Source: Flavobacteriales bacterium (lineage in GTDB: Bacteria > Bacteroidota > Bacteroidia > Flavobacteriales > UA16). From it: a stretch of 19,462 nucleotides of DNA. The translations under genes and the position numbers were made by a program. Numbering within the stretch: position 1 is the first letter of the stretch; each line of letters opens with the position of its first letter. Positions 1 to 7,342 of the stretch are shown here, one piece after another. The DNA is taken from NCBI GenBank assembly GCA_018700255.1, contig JABISU010000157.1, forward strand, positions 1-19,462, read 5' to 3'. A model generated the notes under the pieces. The model was not told the origin of the DNA. It saw only the letters and a list, made by a program, of their open reading frames with translations, and searched no databases.

Positions 1-878
1 AAATCATAGTGCCTGAGCTTGATGATGAACCACTAACTATCATTGAAGGTATACACGAAGGAATTATTGATGAAAGGCTCTTCTATGAGGTTCAGGATAT
101 AATCGAGGGGCGGTATAAAAAGCGTAATAGACCTTTATACAACAACACGCGAGAAGAATTACCACTCAGAGGCGTACTACATTGTTTTAAGTGAGACAAT
201 AAAATGACTGGTAGCCGATCAAAAAGCGGAGGAGGAAATCATCACTTCTATTATCACTGTAACTATTGTAAAAAGGAAAGAATGCCCGCAGGAAAGTTGA
301 ATGGATTAATGGAAGACATCATAGGTCATCTCACGTTTACTTCTCAAGCGAAAGAATTATATGAAGAGGTCGTAAAACATCTACTGTCAGGAAGCAAAGC
401 CGAAAATAAAAGAAAGAAAGTGAAGATTGAAAAAGCGCTTGTGCTAACGAATGAGAGGATAGAGAAAATACAAGACTTGTTCGTAGATGGGGAAATTGAT
501 AACCAGAACTATAATGCTACAATGGAGAGGTACTCTCTAAAAAGGAAGGGATTAGATGAGGAACTCGGAACTTTGAACACTTCAGATAATGGGTATAGAA
601 ATTGGCTCAAAAAAGGAGTAAATGCTCTGAGTGGGTTGAAAACACAGTACGTTAAATCAGGTGTGAGTGCGAAACAGGAGTTAATTCGTTCGATATTCCC
701 TGAAAAGTTATCTTTTGACGGAGAAATTTGTCGAACGGAAAGAATCAACGATGTGCTAAGGTTTATATTACAGATAGACAAAGACTTACCTGAAAATAAA
801 CGAGGGGATTTCTCTAATAAATTAGAGTTGTCCCGTTTAGTAGCCCCGGCAGGAATCGAACCTGCATCTAAACTTTAG
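1..878 (+). pseudogene. Large serine recombinase, 3' part, interrupted by an in-frame stop
   Basis: The reading frame is open from the window edge, so the N-terminal catalytic domain lies outside. Visible first is the end of the recombinase domain (HEGIIDERLFYEVQ, then LPLRGVLHC), followed by a zinc beta-ribbon and a long charged, probably coiled-coil, C-terminal region. A TGA at 192-194 splits the frame. Downstream codons continue in the same frame and match the family without a gap: HCFK-stop-DNKMTGSRSK, then the second pair HCNYC. In this family the interrupted position is normally the second Cys of the first CxxC, and TGA is one base from TGT or TGC, so a single nonsense mutation is the simplest reading. 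The frame ends at 878 inside tRNA-Arg, whose antisense encodes the last dozen residues (VAPAGIEPASKL). The protein would normally integrate or excise a mobile element; this copy is probably dead. Reinitiation at ATG 204 would give only the tail. Confidence 0.85.
841..878. other. Probable attachment-site region in the 3' half of tRNA-Arg
   Basis: The recombinase frame enters the tRNA gene from its 3' end and stops at the anticodon. Mobile elements that use tRNA genes commonly recombine in the 3' half, so that the incoming end restores an intact tRNA. The adjoining recombinase with its 3' end fused to the tRNA makes this stretch the best candidate for one att site. The exact core cannot be set because the other element end is outside the window. 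Confidence 0.45.
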
Positions 879-912
879 GAAAGTCCTATTCTATCCATTG
901 AACTACGGGGCC
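841..912 (-). tRNA. tRNA-Arg, anticodon CCT
   Basis: The minus strand folds as a 72-nt cloverleaf. The acceptor arms are GGCCCCG and CGGGGCT (first pair a G-U wobble) with discriminator A. The D stem is GTTC/GAAT. The anticodon stem is GGACT/AGTTT with two G-U wobbles, and its loop TTCCTAA places CCT at 877-879. The T arm is GCAGG-TTCGATT-CCTGC. It decodes AGG. No CCA is encoded, so the end must be added by tRNA nucleotidyltransferase. Its 3' half doubles as the end of the recombinase frame on the other strand. No promoter is visible directly upstream; a terminator-like hairpin lies there instead. Confidence 0.93.
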
Positions 913-948
913 AAAAAAAAACGCCGCCGAGAGATTTCTCAGCGGCGT
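913..948 (-). terminator. Intrinsic terminator-like hairpin between two tRNA genes
   Basis: Positions 921-948 form an 11-bp stem with one mismatch: ACGCCGC pairs with GCGGCGT, GAGA with TCTC, around a GATT loop. Read on the minus strand the stem is followed at once by nine T residues (913-921 as A on the plus strand), the classic rho-independent layout. The T-run abuts the first base of tRNA-Arg. On the plus strand no T-run follows, so it would act only on minus-strand transcripts coming from the CAT tRNA. Confidence 0.8.
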
Positions 949-957
949 CTCTGTCAG

Positions 958-1030
958 TGCGCCTGGTAGGATTTGAACCTACGACCAATGGATTATGAGT
1001 CCACTGCTCTAACCACTGAGCTACAAGCGC
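958..1030 (-). tRNA. tRNA with CAT anticodon, probably Ile2 (or elongator Met)
   Basis: The minus strand gives a 73-nt cloverleaf. Acceptor arms are GCGCTTG and CAGGCGC with discriminator A. The D arm is GCTC-AGTGGTTA-GAGC. The anticodon stem-loop is GTGGA-CTCATAA-TCCAT, the variable loop TGGTC, and the T arm GTAGG-TTCAAAT-CCTAC. CAT can mean Met, initiator Met or Ile2, in which C34 is changed to lysidine by TilS and AUA is read. The fully paired acceptor excludes initiator. The CTCATAA loop followed by TTGGTCG resembles E. coli ileX from memory, so Ile2 is favoured but not proven. No CCA is encoded. A consensus promoter lies 11 bases upstream. Confidence 0.9.
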
Positions 1031-1041
1031 AAATCGAAATG

Positions 1042-1074
1042 CAAAAGTACTGCTTAATCTACAAGAACTTCAAA
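1042..1074 (-). promoter_or_regulatory. Promoter of the CAT-anticodon tRNA, inside the rnr 3' end
   Basis: On the minus strand a -33 TTTG (1071-1074), a 21-base spacer and a -7 TACTTTTG (1042-1049) match the Bacteroidota sigma-factor consensus TTTG / TAnnTTTG exactly. The -7 box ends 11 bases before the tRNA, so transcription would begin within a few bases of its 5' end. The -33 box lies in the last codons of rnr. Confidence 0.7.
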
Positions 1075-3273
1075 CTCAAGCTGACGTTTTGCAAGGTTTG
1101 CTGAAACTACTCTTACCGTGACCTCATCTCCAAGGGCAATTAGCTTTCCTGACCGCATTCCTTCAAAACCGATTCGCTCGTCATCGTAGACCCAGTGGTC
1201 GTTAGGGAGCGCGTCCTTGGGAACGAAGCCTTCACATTTGTTTTCCTGAATCTCCACGAAAAGTCCGCGTGGAATTGCTCCGGCGACAAGACCTTTATAC
1301 GTTTCGCCTATGCGAGTCATTAAATACTCCACCTGCTTATACTTAATACTGGCGCGCTCAGCCTCTGAGGAACGCTTTTCCATGATACCGCTGTGCTGGC
1401 AACGAGAGTCGAGTTCGTTTTGGTCTGCATCCTTACCACCATCAAGGTAGTGCTGTAACAGACGGTGCACTATTACATCGGGATAGCGGCGAATGGGAGA
1501 CGTGAAATGCGTGTAATACGGGAAAGACAGGCCGTAGTGACCTATGTTCGTGCTCGAATACTCCGCCTTCGCCATAGACCTGATCGCCATAGTCTTCACC
1601 GTCCCCTCCTCCGGAGTTCCAGCAGTAGCTTTTAACAGATCTCGAATGAGAGCTTCAGCATTGCCCTTTTGGGGTTTAGGCAATTCATGGCCAAACCTCC
1701 TCACAAATACCCTAAGCGCTTGAAGCTTCTCAGGATCGGGATTGTCATGCACTCTGTAAATACTAGTTCTCGTAGGAGTTTTCTTCTCTGGGTGGACTTT
1801 AGCGAGGAAGCGGGCTACTCGAACATTGGCGAGTAGCATGAAATCTTCTATGAGCTTGTTAGATTCCCTCATCCTTTTAATGACCACACGTAATGGCTTT
1901 CCTGATTCATCGAGCTCGAACCTCACCTCCTCTGTGTTGAAGTCTATGCCGCCGTTTTCAAATCTATTCTCGCGGAGTTTTGTTGCGAGTTTAAACATTA
2001 AAGCGAGCTCGTCGGCGAGATCTCCCTCCCCGGTTTCGAGCCTTACTTGTGCATCTTCGTATGCAAATCTTCTATCTGAGTGAATTACCGTTCTCCCGAA
2101 CCATTCATTGATTACGTTAGCCTCTTCGTCCATTTCGAAAACCGCGCTGAAGGCAAACTTATCTTCGTTAGGACGAAGTGAGCACAGATCGTTAGAAAGC
2201 ACTTCTGGAAGCATAGGGATCGTTCTGTCAACCAGATAAACAGATGTCGCGCGACTAATTGCCTCATCATCGATCGCGCTTCCTGGTTTTACATAGTACG
2301 AAACATCTGCGATATGAATTCCCACCTCTATATTTCCATTTTTCAACTTCTGCAGACTTAAAGCATCGTCGAAATCCTTAGCATCCACAGGATCTATGGT
2401 CATCGTTAAGACGTCACGCATATCCCTACGTTTCGCTATTTCCTTTTTATCAAGACCTACTTTGCTTTTCGCGCTCGGGGTAAACTGCTGGGCTTCTTGT
2501 TCTACTTCAGGTGGAAACTCAAGTGGCAATCCATACTCCGCTAAAATGGCATGCATTTCCACATCATTGTCTCCTTCCTGACCCAATACTTTAACTACAT
2601 GTCCGAGAGGGGCGTCGTCATGCGAGTCCCAAGATTTAAGTTCAACGAGAACCTTGTCGCCCTGAATTGCTCCATTCAGTGATCGACCTGGGATAAAGAA
2701 GTTTGTGTGAAGTCTTGTGTCCGAGGGGTGACCGAAAGCATAGTCTTTAACTTGTTCTATGGTAACCACATATACCTTGCGCATACGTTGAATGACTTTC
2801 GAAACATAGGGGATTGCTCTGCTGCGATTTTTTGCCCACTCTACTTCAACCGTATCCCCCCAAAATGAATTCCCTGTAGAACCCTTTGATAGTTTTATCT
2901 CAGATCCATCTTCTTGCATGACAAACCCTCTTCCGAAACGAGTAATTTGTATTACTCCTGAAGTGGCTTGAACTTCTTCCGCCATAAGTAAATATTTTCC
3001 TCGTCCTATGTCTTCAAGCTTGCCTTTCGTTGCCAAATCACTAAGCAACTTCATTATGAGCTTCCTAACATCGTGATTAAGCACCCCCAAAGCGGACGAT
3101 ACCTGCTTGTGGTTTAACTGTTTATCCGGTTTTCTTCTGAAGACTTCTAAAATCGCTCTGCGTAAATCTTTCGGTGAATTCGAACTCGAAATTCCATGTT
3201 GACCTCTTTGGCCTTTGCTGCCCCTATCTGATTTATTTCCTTTAGGCCAGCTTCCTCTATTTTTCCTTCCCAT
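1054..3273 (-). CDS. rnr: Ribonuclease R
   Basis: RNase R is a processive 3'-to-5' exoribonuclease that degrades structured RNA, taking part in mRNA turnover and rRNA/tRNA quality control in the cytoplasm. The 739-residue length is usual for the family. A basic Gly/Arg/Lys-rich N-terminus (1-30) precedes a winged-helix segment (about 33-95), cold-shock-type OB folds (about 100-235), the RNB catalytic domain with metal-binding aspartates in IDPVDAKDFDDA (D294, D300, D302, D303) and the HYGLSFPYYTHFTSPIRRYPD signature nearer its end, then a C-terminal S1 domain (about 655-739). The ATG start fits the domain layout; a -7-like CATCTTTG lies eight bases upstream. It diverges from the methyltransferase gene. 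The CAT tRNA follows 23 bases downstream on the same strand, but with its own promoter. Assignment is secure. Confidence 0.97.
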   Translation of the reverse strand: MGRKNRGSWPKGNKSDRGSKGQRGQHGISSSNSPKDLRRAILEVFRRKPDKQLNHKQVSSALGVLNHDVRKLIMKLLSDLATKGKLEDIGRGKYLLMAEEVQATSGVIQITRFGRGFVMQEDGSEIKLSKGSTGNSFWGDTVEVEWAKNRSRAIPYVSKVIQRMRKVYVVTIEQVKDYAFGHPSDTRLHTNFFIPGRSLNGAIQGDKVLVELKSWDSHDDAPLGHVVKVLGQEGDNDVEMHAILAEYGLPLEFPPEVEQEAQQFTPSAKSKVGLDKKEIAKRRDMRDVLTMTIDPVDAKDFDDALSLQKLKNGNIEVGIHIADVSYYVKPGSAIDDEAISRATSVYLVDRTIPMLPEVLSNDLCSLRPNEDKFAFSAVFEMDEEANVINEWFGRTVIHSDRRFAYEDAQVRLETGEGDLADELALMFKLATKLRENRFENGGIDFNTEEVRFELDESGKPLRVVIKRMRESNKLIEDFMLLANVRVARFLAKVHPEKKTPTRTSIYRVHDNPDPEKLQALRVFVRRFGHELPKPQKGNAEALIRDLLKATAGTPEEGTVKTMAIRSMAKAEYSSTNIGHYGLSFPYYTHFTSPIRRYPDVIVHRLLQHYLDGGKDADQNELDSRCQHSGIMEKRSSEAERASIKYKQVEYLMTRIGETYKGLVAGAIPRGLFVEIQENKCEGFVPKDALPNDHWVYDDERIGFEGMRSGKLIALGDEVTVRVVSANLAKRQLEFEVLVD

Positions 3274-3281
3274 ATATAATG

Positions 3282-3289
3282 CAAAGATG
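3282..3289 (-). promoter_or_regulatory. Candidate -7 element of rnr
   Basis: On the minus strand CATCTTTG resembles TAnnTTTG with one mismatch (C for the first T). It ends eight bases before the rnr ATG, implying a very short or absent 5' leader. No convincing -33 TTTG stands at the expected distance, so this is tentative. Confidence 0.4.
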
Positions 3290-3361
3290 AGGCGAAATAT
3301 TCAAATGAGCATTACTACATCATTATTAGAATGTTAGATGCTAGTTAAACATTCAATTCAC

Positions 3362-3369
3362 GACCTTTG
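3362..3369 (+). promoter_or_regulatory. Candidate -7 element of the methyltransferase gene
   Basis: GACCTTTG resembles TAnnTTTG with one mismatch and ends six bases before ATG 3376. It overlaps an alternative TTG start at 3367, which argues for the ATG. The -33 region is weak (TTAG only). Confidence 0.4.
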
Positions 3370-3375
3370 CACAAT

Positions 3376-4248
3376 ATGGGATCACACAAAATAAAAAGGT
3401 TTATTGCCGACACTTGGAAAGACTATGAGTTGATCGATTCTGGTGAAGGGGGAAAGCTTGAAAAATTCGGTGGATTAGTGCTCGACAGACCCGAGGCTAG
3501 TGCCGTATGGGATAGGGGGCAAACCTTTAAAGAATGGGATAAAGCTCATGCTAGTTTTGAATCAACTAGCAAGGCTGCGGGTTATTGGAAGCAGCACGGG
3601 AAGACTCCAGATAGCTGGAATTTAGAATATAAATCGGAAAACCATCCTTCACTAAGACTCAAATTTAAACTCGAAACTACACGGTTTAAGCACATAGGGG
3701 TGTTTCCCGAACAAGCTTCTAATTGGGAGTATATCGCAGGAAAAATCCGAAAGGGAGACAAGCTTTTAAACCTCTTTGCCTACACCGGGGGGGCAAGCCT
3801 TGCTGCAAAAAGTGCAGGGGCAGATGTAACTCATGTTGATGCAATAAGGCAAGTAATAGATTGGACTAGAGAGAATATGGAACTTAGTGGTTTAACTGGA
3901 ATTAGGTGGGTCGTTGAGGATGCTCTTAAATTTCTCCGACGTGAAGTGAAAAGAGGGAACAAATATTCAGGAGTGGTGCTCGACCCTCCAACTTGGGGGT
4001 TGGGTCCAAAAAATGAAAAATGGAAACTTGAGCAAAGCTTAGTAGAAATCGTTGAACTCGTTTCAAAAGTGGTAGAACCAAACGGATTTATTGTAATGAA
4101 CACTTACTCTGGACTTCCTCCATCAACTCTTGAAACACTTTGGCGTAGGGTTCTACCAAATGCATCTACTGAATGCGGTGAGCTTTGTTTACAAGCTAGT
4201 GATGGGCATTTGCTTTCCACTGGTTCTCTCATTCGAGTCGAACTATAG
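3376..4248 (+). CDS. Class I SAM-dependent methyltransferase, RlmI/RlmK-like catalytic domain
   Basis: The 290-residue protein carries the SAM-binding loop LLNLFAYTGGAS (about residues 130-141), an acidic ribose-binding position in VTHVDA, and the DPPTWG motif (about 203-208), where NPPY/DPP-type loops bind the target base. This layout belongs to the COG1092 group of 23S rRNA cytosine methyltransferases (RlmI and the RlmK half of RlmKL). No N-terminal PUA domain is evident, so its RNA target cannot be named. ATG 3376 is chosen over TTG 3367, because TTG overlaps the presumed -7 box. miaE follows 14 bases downstream on the same strand, so the two are probably co-transcribed and form a small RNA-modification unit. 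An rRNA or tRNA substrate is inferred from family only. Confidence 0.88.
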   Translation: MGSHKIKRFIADTWKDYELIDSGEGGKLEKFGGLVLDRPEASAVWDRGQTFKEWDKAHASFESTSKAAGYWKQHGKTPDSWNLEYKSENHPSLRLKFKLETTRFKHIGVFPEQASNWEYIAGKIRKGDKLLNLFAYTGGASLAAKSAGADVTHVDAIRQVIDWTRENMELSGLTGIRWVVEDALKFLRREVKRGNKYSGVVLDPPTWGLGPKNEKWKLEQSLVEIVELVSKVVEPNGFIVMNTYSGLPPSTLETLWRRVLPNASTECGELCLQASDGHLLSTGSLIRVEL

Positions 4249-4262
4249 CAAAATTATTTAAT

Positions 4263-4886
4263 ATGTTAAACATCGAAAGTTACGAGAAGGCAAAAAAAGT
4301 TCTTCTAGGTTTAAGACTTGCAACGGATGAGAAATGGGCAAAGCTTTGCGAAAGCAACATTAACTCCATACTCAATGATCACGCATGGTGCGAGCAGAAA
4401 GCTGCTTCTAATGCCATCAGTGTAATCACAAAATTTCCTATGCACACTGACTTAGTAGAAGCTCTTACTAAGATCGCTATTGAAGAACTCGAGCATTTCG
4501 ATATGGTACTCGAAAAAATGAAGGTAAGGGGTGTGAAGCTTCAATATGAATGCAAAGACAATTACGTTGGAGAGCTATATAAGTATATGTTGAGCGAAGG
4601 TGGATCGAAAGAAAATCAGCTTGTAAGTAGAATGCTCTTTTCTGCCATGATAGAGGCAAGAAGTTGTGAGCGTTTTCGACTGTTAACCGAAAAACTTACC
4701 GATCCTGACCTGGTAGAATTTTACAGAGAATTAATGATTTCTGAGGCTCACCATTACACGACCTTTCTGAAATTTGCTAGAAAATATGGGGGCAACATCG
4801 ATGTAGATGCCCGGTGGCAGAAATTTCTTGATTTCGAAGGAGAAGTAATAAAACGATACGGTATTGTAGAAACCATGCACGGTTAA
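4263..4886 (+). CDS. miaE: tRNA-(ms2io6A)-hydroxylase MiaE
   Basis: MiaE is a diiron monooxygenase that uses O2 to hydroxylate the isopentenyl group of ms2i6A at position 37 of tRNAs reading UNN codons, after MiaA and MiaB. The 207-residue protein has the ferritin-like four-helix pattern with the expected ligands: E44, E75 and H78 in EELEHF, E131 in MIEARSCERF, and E161 with H164 in SEAHHY. Length is typical. The ATG start lies 14 bases after the methyltransferase stop, pointing to co-transcription. The convergent TonB-receptor gene ends only 13 bases downstream; no terminator hairpin is visible in that gap. Presence of MiaE suggests an aerobic host, in line with the complex II genes nearby. 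Confidence 0.93.
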   Translation: MLNIESYEKAKKVLLGLRLATDEKWAKLCESNINSILNDHAWCEQKAASNAISVITKFPMHTDLVEALTKIAIEELEHFDMVLEKMKVRGVKLQYECKDNYVGELYKYMLSEGGSKENQLVSRMLFSAMIEARSCERFRLLTEKLTDPDLVEFYRELMISEAHHYTTFLKFARKYGGNIDVDARWQKFLDFEGEVIKRYGIVETMHG

Positions 4887-4899
4887 TCTACCCTTGTTT

Positions 4900-7341
4900 T
4901 TACCCCCCTATTGTCCATCTTAATCCAGCATAAGACATTCGGCCCATAATCGGCCCGTAAACAAGGCTAGCATCAAAATTCTCAAGGTCAAGTACACCGT
5001 CATTAACGCCTGCTATAGGAGACATCTGCTTAACATTTGTAAGATTTTCTACCCCTATGTACAACTCTAAATTTCCAGGAAACATTTGAGTGAATTGAAG
5101 ATTTACCTGAGTAAACGAAGGTGAAACACTTGGGTGCATATTATCCATCGGCTCCATCGGCTCCATTGGGTTGTCTGGATCCATTCCCATAGTCATCCCA
5201 TCTGGAACAGGTAGAGCTTGAGGCCCCACCCATTGAATAGTCGCATCAATTCTGGTCTGCTTTCCTTCTAAAGACTCTTTACTTGCATAACTCCATTGGG
5301 TAAAAGCTCTGTGCTTAGAAACATATGGATCCTGTTGCATTTCAAAACCATAACCTGAATCATAATCACCTGAAGCATAGCCTGTAACCGCATCCACCCA
5401 TCTATAAGCTGCCCTTACATCCATTCTCCTGTGAAAAGACCAGTCGAATTCTAACTGAACGGTCTTTGAGCTAGATCGTGACTGGTATTCCCCAATGTTG
5501 TTAAGATTATATATACTTACTTCGTGCGGAGAGTTGTATAGGTCTACAATGATTCTATTGTCAAAATTGGTATAATACCCGTCTAAAGAAAGCGAAGCCT
5601 CTCTAGAGTTTAGTCGGAATTTAGAAACCAGGTTTAAACCTAAATTAGTTGCTACTTCTGGAGCCAAATCCTCTTGAATATCCCAGCGCCTGTTACTAGC
5701 CCAAGATCCCAATTGTTCCATAAACACATTTGCTGTTCTGAACCCCCGTCCCGCAACAAGTTTAACAGACGTCTCCTCCGCGAGTGAATAGCGAACATGC
5801 AGTCGAGGGGAGGTAAAGGCTCCATGAAGGTTGTGGTAATCTCCTCTGAGACCCGCTACGACAACCAAGCGCTCTCCAGCAGTCCAGGTATATTCAAAGA
5901 AAGCCCCTGGAACTATTTCTGTACGAGAAATCGTGTCATTTGCGGTATCCCACTCGTTGTATTCTGCTCCCCATGTACCAATCTCATTAAAATCATCATA
6001 AACAAAACTAAGTCCTGTTGTGAATTTGTGATCCGTATTATTAATTATACTTGAGAAGAGCATATTGCCTCTAAAATATTCTTCTGTTCCCACATAGCTC
6101 CTGTTGCCAAACTTGTGTTCTTGCTTATGAGTGGAGGCGAAAAATTGACTGCCAAGAGATTTCCAAGACTGTCCAGGAAAGACAAACCCTGTTTTTGCAG
6201 AGGCTTCTAATCTAGAAATTTTAGTTGCTGCTGCCCAAAACAATGTGTCTGTCTTTTCTAGATATGGTCTTAAAAGATCAAAAGGAGAATTCGAATCTGA
6301 GTAGGCCGATTTTTGACCCGCAAGCCTGTCCATTGATACCGAAGAAATTGTGTATTCACCTCGAATACCCCTATCTCCTCGGAACTTCCATTCGTTCCGT
6401 AAGACTATATCTCGCTTTAGAGGTGTGTCAAGAAACGTATCCTCATTACGGTCATTAATTGCCGTACCTAGTTCAGCATGGGTTGAAAGAGCAGTGCTCC
6501 AACGCCTGCTAACCTGATGAGAGCTAACGTGGTTCCATTCTATTCTTCTGGCATCACTTATATATAGGTTAATGTGAAGGGGCTCAGCGTTTTCAGGATT
6601 TCGCATTGCTACATTTATTTGGCCTGTAATGCTTTCGTAACCGCTAGTTACCGACCCTGTTCCTTTTGAAATAGAGATATTATCTATCCAAGGACCAGGG
6701 ATAAAAGACAAGCCTTGCACAACATTTAACCCTCGTGGGCCTGGAAGGTTGTCTACAAGAAGTTGAGTGTATTTTCCATCTAGACCTAACATGCGAATCT
6801 GACGAGTTCCTGTAACAGCATCTGTAAAAGAAGCGTCCACAGAAGCGTTTGTTTCAAACGCTTCACTTAGGTTACAACAAGCAGCTTTTGCAAGTTCTTT
6901 CCTATTAAGCTGCTGAATATTTAATGGATTGAGAAGAGAAATAGAAGTCGTGGACTTTCTAGTTTCGACCTGTGCCTCATTTAACAGAACTCCCGGTTCG
7001 AGAGGTATATCTAAATAATCCCATCCTGTATAAACTAGCCCAACCGTTTCATACCCTATCATACTCACTTGAAGTGTGTCTCCAATGTCTAAAGCTGGTA
7101 TTTTAAAAAACCCGAAAAGATCAGTCATCGTACCCACTGTAGTTCCTTTCCAAATCACTGTTGCTCCTGGAAGAATTTCATATACTACCTCCCCCTTGTG
7201 TTCGCCTTCTTCGTGATCATGTCCTATATGAGATTCTGGAGAAAGGACTTTCCCTTTTACATGTTTCTGCGCGTAAATATTTGGCATAACTAGCCAACTG
7301 ACAATAAATACTACTAAGTATAAGAGTTTCAAAAGCTTCAT
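4900..7341 (-). CDS. TonB-dependent outer-membrane receptor, probable metal (copper?) uptake
   Basis: This 813-residue protein has a signal peptide (about 1-25, ending NIYAQ). A carboxypeptidase-regulatory-like beta-sandwich (about 26-120) contains a His-rich stretch (H38, H41, H43, H48, with acidic neighbours). The plug domain (about 125-250) includes an unusual Cys pair at 155-156 and GYESITGQINV, and the 22-strand barrel runs to the C-terminus. Near the end a Met-rich stretch (714-737, seven Met in 20 residues plus one His, with a PME repeat) probably sits in an extracellular loop. Such Met/His clusters bind soft metals, Cu(I) above all. The gene begins one base after the stop of the HMA lipoprotein gene, so the three minus-strand genes are translationally linked. 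Passage of a metal or metal complex driven by TonB/ExbBD is inferred from family and context; the substrate is unproven. Confidence 0.9.
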   Translation of the reverse strand: MKLLKLLYLVVFIVSWLVMPNIYAQKHVKGKVLSPESHIGHDHEEGEHKGEVVYEILPGATVIWKGTTVGTMTDLFGFFKIPALDIGDTLQVSMIGYETVGLVYTGWDYLDIPLEPGVLLNEAQVETRKSTTSISLLNPLNIQQLNRKELAKAACCNLSEAFETNASVDASFTDAVTGTRQIRMLGLDGKYTQLLVDNLPGPRGLNVVQGLSFIPGPWIDNISISKGTGSVTSGYESITGQINVAMRNPENAEPLHINLYISDARRIEWNHVSSHQVSRRWSTALSTHAELGTAINDRNEDTFLDTPLKRDIVLRNEWKFRGDRGIRGEYTISSVSMDRLAGQKSAYSDSNSPFDLLRPYLEKTDTLFWAAATKISRLEASAKTGFVFPGQSWKSLGSQFFASTHKQEHKFGNRSYVGTEEYFRGNMLFSSIINNTDHKFTTGLSFVYDDFNEIGTWGAEYNEWDTANDTISRTEIVPGAFFEYTWTAGERLVVVAGLRGDYHNLHGAFTSPRLHVRYSLAEETSVKLVAGRGFRTANVFMEQLGSWASNRRWDIQEDLAPEVATNLGLNLVSKFRLNSREASLSLDGYYTNFDNRIIVDLYNSPHEVSIYNLNNIGEYQSRSSSKTVQLEFDWSFHRRMDVRAAYRWVDAVTGYASGDYDSGYGFEMQQDPYVSKHRAFTQWSYASKESLEGKQTRIDATIQWVGPQALPVPDGMTMGMDPDNPMEPMEPMDNMHPSVSPSFTQVNLQFTQMFPGNLELYIGVENLTNVKQMSPIAGVNDGVLDLENFDASLVYGPIMGRMSYAGLRWTIGG

Positions 7342-7342
7342 G

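Noticed and set aside
192..194. In-frame TGA as programmed recoding (selenocysteine or Trp)
   Set aside because: A Sec-for-Cys swap would fit chemically, but no hairpin follows directly, and ssb in this window ends with TGA, so ordinary termination is the simpler view.
509..781. Minus-strand open frame within the recombinase
   Set aside because: It is antisense to a well-supported recombinase region, has no recognisable domain and no promoter.
921..948. Hairpin as a plus-strand terminator for the recombinase
   Set aside because: No T-run follows the stem on the plus strand; the run of T is on the minus-strand side only.
5140..5175. Short tandem repeat (GGCTCCATC units) as a mobile or phase-variable repeat
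   Set aside because: The units are imperfect, in frame and encode the PME repeat of the Met-rich stretch; copy-number change would not shift the frame.
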